DNA of 41,093 nt from contig LSSH01000085.1 in the NCBI GenBank assembly GCA_001595885.1, forward strand, positions 1 to 41,093, in the 5' to 3' direction. This DNA is from Candidatus Proteinoplasmatales archaeon SG8-5. GTDB lineage: Archaea > Thermoplasmatota > Thermoplasmata > SG8-5. This document shows positions 34,895 to 41,093 of this stretch, piece after piece. The notes beneath the pieces are model-generated. The model ran no database searches and had not been told where the DNA came from. It saw only the letters and a list, made by a program, of their open reading frames with translations. A program made the translations under genes and the position numbers. Numbering within the stretch: the stretch's first letter is position 1; every line of letters starts with the position of its first letter.

Positions 34895-35323
34895 TCAACT
34901 ACCTCCTTCCTTAGCTAAGCAATCCTTGCAAACACCCTTGAAATAACCGTGCACCTCATCGATCCTGTGTCCCCCCTGCAGCACTTCTTTGAGATACGGG
35001 CATTCTACCTCGATATCAATGATCTCCCCGCATTTCTTACAAAGGAAATGCTGATGAGGATTAATAATACTATCGAATCTCAGCTCGGACTCCGAAATTG
35101 TCAGGGCGTGAATCAAATTATGTGACCTCAACGTGTCCAAGGTGTTGTAGACCGTCGTCCTGGACAATGACGGATTCTTCTTTTTCAGGTCCCTGTAGAT
35201 CATGTCCGCGTTCGGATGGTTCCTGTTCTTGTCCAGATATCTCAATATTTCCAACCTTTGCGGGGTTACCTTGATGCCGTTCTTCCTAAGAAAAAGGGCA
35301 TAATCGTCCAAAGCCACCGTCAT
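34895..35323 (-). CDS. Fur/PerR family transcriptional regulator
   Basis: [53 protein letters not shown]...[17 protein letters not shown]...[15 protein letters not shown]. Confidence 0.93.
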   Translation of the reverse strand: MTVALDDYALFLRKNGIKVTPQRLEILRYLDKNRNHPNADMIYRDLKKKNPSLSRTTVYNTLDTLRSHNLIHALTISESELRFDSIINPHQHFLCKKCGEIIDIEVECPYLKEVLQGGHRIDEVHGYFKGVCKDCLAKEGGS

Positions 35324-35477
35324 TGTATCATTTCCTAATTTGTAATTGTTTCAATTTAAGACAGAAACCTCCCTCATATTTAACTGATTTCCCTTAAACG
35401 TTAATCCGGTTTCAAATTCTCCTTTTTTTATATATGAGAAAACTATTTATACAAATATCTATTTTCAGTTAATAATC

Positions 35478-35509
35478 TATCTATCATCATAAAAATTGAC
35501 GGATAGATA
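35478..35509. repeat. 8-bp inverted repeat TATCTATC (35478-35485) / GATAGATA (35502-35509)
   Basis: Seen directly in the AT-rich divergent intergenic region, between ttttttatatatga/ctatttata promoter-like elements and ATG 35539. Confidence 0.7.
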
Positions 35510-35538
35510 TCTGGATGAGAGAAAACGGAGGAAATTGA

Positions 35539-36123
35539 ATGACTGAAAATGAGAAAGTAAGCTTGGCAAATCCTGCCGCGCTGGGTCTCTTTGGTTTGAG
35601 CGTTATCGCATTGATGTTGGCGGCCGAGATGTTCGAATGGGCCGAACCTGATTCTTCGCTGATGATGCTGCAGCCGTGGGTCTTCTTCATCGGAGGACTG
35701 GCCCTGATCATTGCAGCCCTGTTCGAGTTCAAATTGGGAGACGTCTTTGCGGGCACGTTCTTCGGTGCCTTCGGCCTCTTCTGGTTCGCGATCGGCCAGC
35801 CGTGGTGGGAAGTTACAATCGGATGGGAACAACTCGGATTCATCATATTTGGATACTTCATATTCTTCGCAATCATGACCTTCGCGGCAGCTACGAAGGA
35901 CCTGGTCAAAGTTCTGGTGCTTTTCTTCTCGATGCTGACGTTCGCCGGACTCGCCGTTTCAATCTTCTTAGACGCCGCACCCGAATTGACAGGCCTGGCA
36001 GCCATCCTATTGGCAGCAACTGGTTTCTACGCATCCGCAGCCGTTCTACTGAGGGCGATGGCCGGATTCGACGTGCTCCCGGTTGGCAAGCCTCTGCTGA
36101 CATTCAAGAAAATCGAGCTGTAG
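35539..36123 (+). CDS. GPR1/FUN34/YaaH (SatP)-like acetate/succinate transporter
   Basis: NPAALGLFGLSVIALML, six hydrophobic segments, GDVFAGTFFGAFGLFWF. Confidence 0.85.
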   Translation: MTENEKVSLANPAALGLFGLSVIALMLAAEMFEWAEPDSSLMMLQPWVFFIGGLALIIAALFEFKLGDVFAGTFFGAFGLFWFAIGQPWWEVTIGWEQLGFIIFGYFIFFAIMTFAAATKDLVKVLVLFFSMLTFAGLAVSIFLDAAPELTGLAAILLAATGFYASAAVLLRAMAGFDVLPVGKPLLTFKKIEL

Positions 36124-36175
36124 AGATACAGCCTTTTTTTCTTTTATTTCCCTTATCGATTAGCGAGGCCAAGCG

Positions 36176-37486
36176 ATGTCCAAGCAGATAGTCATCCATG
36201 ACACGGTCCACGGCACGATTGTTCTGGACCCCTGCGCCGGGAAGTTGCTGAACACCCCTGAGGTCCAGCGACTCGCTGGCATCAAGCAGCTGGGGCTCTC
36301 TTTCCTCGTATTTCCCGGGGCCAATCATACGCGGCTGGAGCACTCTGTTGGCACATATCATGTGGCCCGAAGGCTGTCCAATGTGCTTGGTCTGGAAAAG
36401 GCCGAGGCTGACATCGTTAGTTATGCAGCACTCCTGCACGACATCGGTCATGGCCCTTACTCGCATACACTGGAGGTTGTATTGCACGACATGCTCGGCA
36501 TCGACCACATGGAATTGACAAAGGACGTGATCCTTGGTAAGAACAGGATGGTGCCGGACGAGTTCCTTGAGATCCCCGATTCCGATGTCATGATATCTGA
36601 CATCCTGAAGGAACATTCTATAGACGAGAAGCTGGTGGGAGAGCTCGTACACGGTAATTCGGTGCCCTCGGATGAACAGGCGGTCCTCACCCACAACGGC
36701 CAGCAGTTCTTCAACGAGAAGGTGTATCTGGGCCAGCTCATACACGGTCCCATCGATTGCGACCAGATCGATTACCTGTTGAGGGATTCGCATTACACTG
36801 GTGTCGCGCACGGGACGGTAGACCTTGCACGATTGCTACACACGCTGACCATCCACAATCACGACCTGGTTGTCAAGGAAAAGGGCCTCAGCGCCGTGGA
36901 GGGGATGCTGGTCGCCCGCAGTCTCATGTATTCGTCCGTGTACTTTCACAAGACCGCGCGGATGGCCGAGCTCCTGCTCTCCAAGGCTGTGAAGATGGCC
37001 CTCGACAGGGCCAAGACTATGGACGTGCAGATGATGAACGACGCGGAGCTTGTCGGATGGCTGGATAGCCTCGGAGGCTTCCAGCGCGAGGTGGTCCTTC
37101 GATTGAAGTTCAGGAAGCTCTACAAGGTGGCCTTCGGAAGGAGGGTCGGAGACCTCAGTGAGGAGGAGCAGGCCCGGCTTATAGATATTACCGAGAATAA
37201 CTCCTGGGTATCAATTGAGAACTCGATTTGTCAACGGCTGGGCCTTAAAGACGGGAGCGTGTTGATCGACATCCCCGAGCCGGACCTGCTGCTGGCCGAA
37301 CCGAGGATATCCAGGACAGATATCAAGGTGCTTTCCGACGGCAAGGTCAAGAGCCTGACAAAGATGACGCCGTTCTCAAAGGCCATCCAGCAGAAGAAGA
37401 TATCCAGATGGGCATTGATGGTGTCGTGCGATAAGACGAACAGGGAGGCGGTAGGCAAGGCCGCCGAGAAGCTCATTTTCAGTTGA
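36176..37486 (+). CDS. HD-domain phosphohydrolase (dNTPase/SAMHD1-like)
   Basis: HDTVHGTIVLDPCAGKLLNTPEVQRLAGIKQLGLSFLVFPGANHTRLEHSVGTYHVARRL...AALLHDIGHGPYSHTLE. Confidence 0.92.
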   Translation: MSKQIVIHDTVHGTIVLDPCAGKLLNTPEVQRLAGIKQLGLSFLVFPGANHTRLEHSVGTYHVARRLSNVLGLEKAEADIVSYAALLHDIGHGPYSHTLEVVLHDMLGIDHMELTKDVILGKNRMVPDEFLEIPDSDVMISDILKEHSIDEKLVGELVHGNSVPSDEQAVLTHNGQQFFNEKVYLGQLIHGPIDCDQIDYLLRDSHYTGVAHGTVDLARLLHTLTIHNHDLVVKEKGLSAVEGMLVARSLMYSSVYFHKTARMAELLLSKAVKMALDRAKTMDVQMMNDAELVGWLDSLGGFQREVVLRLKFRKLYKVAFGRRVGDLSEEEQARLIDITENNSWVSIENSICQRLGLKDGSVLIDIPEPDLLLAEPRISRTDIKVLSDGKVKSLTKMTPFSKAIQQKKISRWALMVSCDKTNREAVGKAAEKLIFS

Positions 37487-37570
37487 GTCTCTACCGTTAT
37501 TATTCAACCGGAAGTCCGCAATATTAATTAGGCCACGAACAATGCGGAGCGGTAAGAATCCGGTGATGAA

Positions 37571-39208
37571 ATGACAGGTGAGCAGGACTTCGACTACGAC
37601 GAGGTGTACGGGAACTGGAAATGGGAGATACCCGTATACTTCAACATGGGCGCCGACTGCGTTGACAAGCACGTCAAGGAGGGGCGGGGGGATAGGACCG
37701 CCCTAATCTGGGAGAACGATAAGGGGGAGACGGCGACGTTCACGTATGCCGAGATGAAGGCCTTGACGAACAAGTTCGGCAACGTCCTGAAAGGCCTGGG
37801 TCTGGGCAAGGGCGACCGCTACCTCATTCGCCTCCCGAACCTGCCGCAGTTCCAGATTGCTTTCCTGGGTGGTTTGAAGATCGGTGCCGTTCCGATCCCC
37901 TCTTCCTGCATGTTCAAGCCCCACGAGGTGGAGTACAGGCTCGTAGACTCAGATGCGAAGATGGCCATCTCTGTCCCAGGATATGTAGGCGCGATCGACG
38001 AGGTCATGGGCAACTGTCCCGGTCTGAAGGACGTCGTTGTGGTCGGAGAGGCTGGTGAGGCGCATTTGTCACTCGATGACCTAATGGCAAATGCCTCGGA
38101 AGAGCTCGAGGTTGAAAGGACGAGGGCGGACGACATCGCTTTCTTCTGTTACACATCCGGGACCACCGGTTCCCCCAAGGGAGCTGTTCACCTTCATCAC
38201 TGGACCATTGGGAACGACCCAAGCATGTTATTCTGGAACCACGGCAGGGCGGGCGACATCCTTGCCCATACGGGTGACCTCAACTGGATATTCCCGCTCG
38301 GGAACGGTTTCCTTTATGCGTGGCGAAACGGCATGACCACGTTCATCTACGACGGCAGGTTCGACCCGGTGAAGTGGTTCGAGCTCATCGAGCGGCACAG
38401 GATCACGAACCTCGCCTCGGTTCCCACATGCTACAGGATGTTCCTGCAGGTCGAGGGTTTCGAGAGGAAATGGGATCTCTCGAGCCTGAGGCACTGCATC
38501 TCAGCAGGAGAACCGCTCAATCCCGAGGTCGTGGTCGAATGGAAGAAGCTGTTGGGGCTTGAGATACTGGACGGAATAGGCATGACCGAGTGCATGGTCT
38601 ACCTGTCAAACCTGAAGGGTATGGCGGTCAAGGCCGGCTCCTGCGGGAAGCCGCAACCGGGGCACATATGCACCATTGTTGACGAGAACGGCAACGAGCT
38701 GGGCGTGCGGGAGGAAGGCACGCTCGCCATCAAGCTCGGTGACCCCGGCCTGTTCAGGGAATACTGGAACAAGCCGGACAGGACCGCGGAGGTCTTCAAG
38801 AATGGGTGGTTCCTCACCGGCGACACCCTATACATCGACGAGGACGGCTATTACTGGTTCGCTGGGCGAGGGGACGACCTCATCATGACGGCGGGTTACC
38901 GTGTCTCGCCCTTCGATGTCGAATCCGCCGTCAACACCCACCCGGCGGTCCTGGAATCGGCAGCCGTCGCGTCTCCGGACGCCATCAGGGGCGTTATAGT
39001 GAAGTCGTTTGTCGTCCTTAACCCAGGTCACGAGCCCAGCGACGAACTGGCCAAGGAGATCCAGCAGCACTGCAAGAAGATGATAGCCGCTTACGAGTAC
39101 CCGCGGGAGGTCGAGTTTACCTCGTTCCTGCCGAAAACCCAGAGTGGCAAAACGAAGCGCAAGCTGTTGCGCGAACAGGAGTTGGAGAAGGCGAAAAAAT
39201 CGAGTTAG
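37571..39208 (+). CDS. AMP-forming acyl-CoA synthetase
   Basis: FFCYTSGTTGSPKGAVH, DGIGMTECMVY, WFLTGDTLYIDEDGYYWFAGRGDDLIMTAGYRVSPFDVE, C-terminal PKTQSGKTKRKLLR. Confidence 0.94.
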   Translation: MTGEQDFDYDEVYGNWKWEIPVYFNMGADCVDKHVKEGRGDRTALIWENDKGETATFTYAEMKALTNKFGNVLKGLGLGKGDRYLIRLPNLPQFQIAFLGGLKIGAVPIPSSCMFKPHEVEYRLVDSDAKMAISVPGYVGAIDEVMGNCPGLKDVVVVGEAGEAHLSLDDLMANASEELEVERTRADDIAFFCYTSGTTGSPKGAVHLHHWTIGNDPSMLFWNHGRAGDILAHTGDLNWIFPLGNGFLYAWRNGMTTFIYDGRFDPVKWFELIERHRITNLASVPTCYRMFLQVEGFERKWDLSSLRHCISAGEPLNPEVVVEWKKLLGLEILDGIGMTECMVYLSNLKGMAVKAGSCGKPQPGHICTIVDENGNELGVREEGTLAIKLGDPGLFREYWNKPDRTAEVFKNGWFLTGDTLYIDEDGYYWFAGRGDDLIMTAGYRVSPFDVESAVNTHPAVLESAAVASPDAIRGVIVKSFVVLNPGHEPSDELAKEIQQHCKKMIAAYEYPREVEFTSFLPKTQSGKTKRKLLREQELEKAKKSS

Positions 39209-39271
39209 CCAGAAAGGATTTATAGTCTGATACCTTCCACTGCTCGGACCTACGCGAGGGAGGCGTCGGTG

Positions 39272-41093
39272 ATGCCGGAGGATGACAAGGAGATCTTCAA
39301 ACCAAGCAAGGAATTTGTGGACGCGGCCTACTTCAAGAGCTTGGATGAGTACCAGAGGATGTACGAGGAGTCAATCAAGGACCCGGACGCCTTTTGGTCA
39401 AAGGTCGCGGAGGACTTCCAGTGGTTCATTAAATCTGAGAACGTACGTTTTTTTGACTTCCACGAGGGCATCATCAGGTTCTTCGAGGGCGGCAAGACCA
39501 ACATGTCCTGGAACTGCCTTGACCGTCATTTGAAGGAGCGGGGCGACCAGATCGCCATCATATGGGAGGGCAACGACCCCAGCGAGGACGCCAAGTACAC
39601 CTACAAGGAATTGCACGCCGAGGTGTGCAAGTTCGCCAACGTGCTCCAATCGCTGGGCATCAAGTACGGCGACAGGGTCTGCATCTATCTTCAGATGATT
39701 CCCGAACTGCCCATTGCCCTTCTTGCGTGTTCCAGGATAGGGGCCGTCCATTCCGTGGTGTTCGGAGCCTTCTCCCCGGATTCCCTCAAGGACAGGATCA
39801 ACGACTCGGAGTGCAAGCTTCTTGTCACGCAGGACACGGCGCTTCGGGGCCGAAAGGACGACATTCCGATGAAGACGAACGCCGACAAGGCCTTGAAGGA
39901 GTGCCCGAGCATCGAAAAGGTCATTGTCGTGAGAAGGACCGGGAACGAGGTTCCGATGCAGGAGGAGCGCGACCTCTGGTGGCACGAGGAGATGAAGGAC
40001 GCTCCCATCTGGTATCCGCCCCTCCTCATCGATGCCGAGGACCCGCTGTTCATTCTATACACTTCAGGCTCAACCGGAAAACCAAAGGGTGTCCTGCACA
40101 CCACCGGCGGATACATGGTGTACGCCGCGACCACCCACAAGTACGTCTTCGACTACCACGACGGGGACATCTTCTGGTGCACCGCGGACATCGGCTGGAT
40201 CACTGGCCATTCCTACATCGTTTACGGGCCGCTGCTGAACGGAGCGACCAGTATCATGTTCGAGGGCGTGCCCAATTACCCGGACGCGAGCAGGTTCTGG
40301 CAGATCGTCGACAAGTACAAGGTGAACCAGTTCTACACCGCCCCCACGGCAATAAGAGCGTTGATGAAAGAGGGCGACGAGCCCGTGAAGAGGACGTCCA
40401 GGGAGAGCCTGAAATTGCTCGGAACGGTTGGCGAACCAATCAACCCCGAGGCCTGGCAGTGGTACTACGAGGTTGTGGGGGATAGCCGATGCCCAATCGT
40501 TGACACGTGGTGGCAGACTGAGACTGGCGGTATCCTCATCACCCCATTGCCCGGGGCCGTTCCCGCGAAGCCGGGTTCGGCCACAGTACCCTTCTTCGGC
40601 GTGGAGCCGGCCCTTGTGGATGACAAGGGGAACGAGCTGGAGGGTGCCACATCGGGGGCCTTGATAATCAAATCCGCCTGGCCCGGCATCATGAGGACCG
40701 TGTACGGTCATCACCAGAGGTTCAAGGAGACGTACTTTGCAATGTACCCGGGCAACTACTTCACCGGTGACGGGGCGAAGAGGGACGAGGACGGCTATTA
40801 CTGGATCACCGGCAGGATCGATGACGTCATCAACGTGTCCGGGCACAGGATGGGCACGGCCGAGGTGGAGAGCGCCTTGGTCTCTCATCCAGCGGTCGCC
40901 GAGGCTGCGGTCGTCGGATACCCGCACGAGATCAAGGGCCAGGGCATCTATGCTTATGTCACTCTGAAGACGGGTAACGAGTACACCGACGAGCTGAAGA
41001 AGGAGCTGAGGGGTCACGTCAGAAATGAGATCGGGCCCATCGCCACCCCGGACGTGATACACTGGGCCCCGGGTCTGCCGAAGACAAGGTCTG
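39272..41093 (+). CDS. acsA: Acetyl-CoA synthetase (AMP-forming), 3' truncated by window end
   Basis: [42 protein letters not shown]...[62 protein letters not shown]...[11 protein letters not shown]...[22 protein letters not shown]...PKTRS. Absent from the ORF track because it has no stop in the window. Confidence 0.97.
   Translation, partial: MPEDDKEIFKPSKEFVDAAYFKSLDEYQRMYEESIKDPDAFWSKVAEDFQWFIKSENVRFFDFHEGIIRFFEGGKTNMSWNCLDRHLKERGDQIAIIWEGNDPSEDAKYTYKELHAEVCKFANVLQSLGIKYGDRVCIYLQMIPELPIALLACSRIGAVHSVVFGAFSPDSLKDRINDSECKLLVTQDTALRGRKDDIPMKTNADKALKECPSIEKVIVVRRTGNEVPMQEERDLWWHEEMKDAPIWYPPLLIDAEDPLFILYTSGSTGKPKGVLHTTGGYMVYAATTHKYVFDYHDGDIFWCTADIGWITGHSYIVYGPLLNGATSIMFEGVPNYPDASRFWQIVDKYKVNQFYTAPTAIRALMKEGDEPVKRTSRESLKLLGTVGEPINPEAWQWYYEVVGDSRCPIVDTWWQTETGGILITPLPGAVPAKPGSATVPFFGVEPALVDDKGNELEGATSGALIIKSAWPGIMRTVYGHHQRFKETYFAMYPGNYFTGDGAKRDEDGYYWITGRIDDVINVSGHRMGTAEVESALVSHPAVAEAAVVGYPHEIKGQGIYAYVTLKTGNEYTDELKKELRGHVRNEIGPIATPDVIHWAPGLPKTRS

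Noticed and set aside
33555-34898. Extended flavodiiron ORF start at 34898
   Set aside because: The extension overlaps the rubredoxin gene in another frame; TTG at 34730 gives the normal FprA N-terminus (NKIEIKPGIYWVGGIDWHI).
40070-41062. 330-aa minus-strand ORF and 307-aa plus-strand ORF at 39562-40485
   Set aside because: Out-of-frame/antisense shadows of acetyl-CoA synthetase, which runs off the window end and is therefore missing from the ORF track.

Overview
41 kb window of an archaeal chromosome. The lineage is probably Thermoplasmatota-like, inferred from gene content (NOB1, Orc1/Cdc6, HDAC plus translin, wHTH families) and not verified. I recognise five blocks. (1) About 0-7.5 kb: housekeeping genes, comprising a TPR protein, an HDAC-family amidohydrolase, translin, a TlpA-like thioredoxin, NOB1, Orc1/Cdc6, a tandem OB-fold exported protein and a possible TumE/TumA-like toxin-antitoxin pair. 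(2) About 7.6-15.5 kb: a compact co-directional accessory operon with a CheF-like/wHTH protein, a V4R+wHTH protein, a single-domain KaiC-like ATPase, a Roadblock-like protein, a 946-aa zinc-finger/coiled-coil/Lys-Glu-rich/wHTH protein, two tandem Cys-His paralogues of unknown family and a GNAT-like protein. This is my best candidate for an undescribed signalling system. (3) A helicase-less protein that reads as NucS N-terminal-like + RQC + HRDC, with a strongly structured 5' leader. (4) A [NiFe]-hydrogenase locus (four group-4-like soluble subunits, HycI-like protease, HypB, F, C, A, D on the minus strand and HypE opposite) in which hypC has no canonical start codon (ATC). (5) About 25.7-35.3 kb: a roughly 20-gene minus-strand O2/ROS-defence island (PerR-like regulator, rubredoxin, flavodiiron protein, desulfoferrodoxin with an apparent ATT start, five ferritin-superfamily proteins, hemerythrin, FTR-rubredoxin fusion, glutaredoxin, Ogg and others), followed by an acetate block (SatP/YaaH-like transporter, acyl-CoA synthetase, acetyl-CoA synthetase). 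No rRNA, CRISPR array or transposase was seen. Family calls come from motif recognition by eye; no database search was run.
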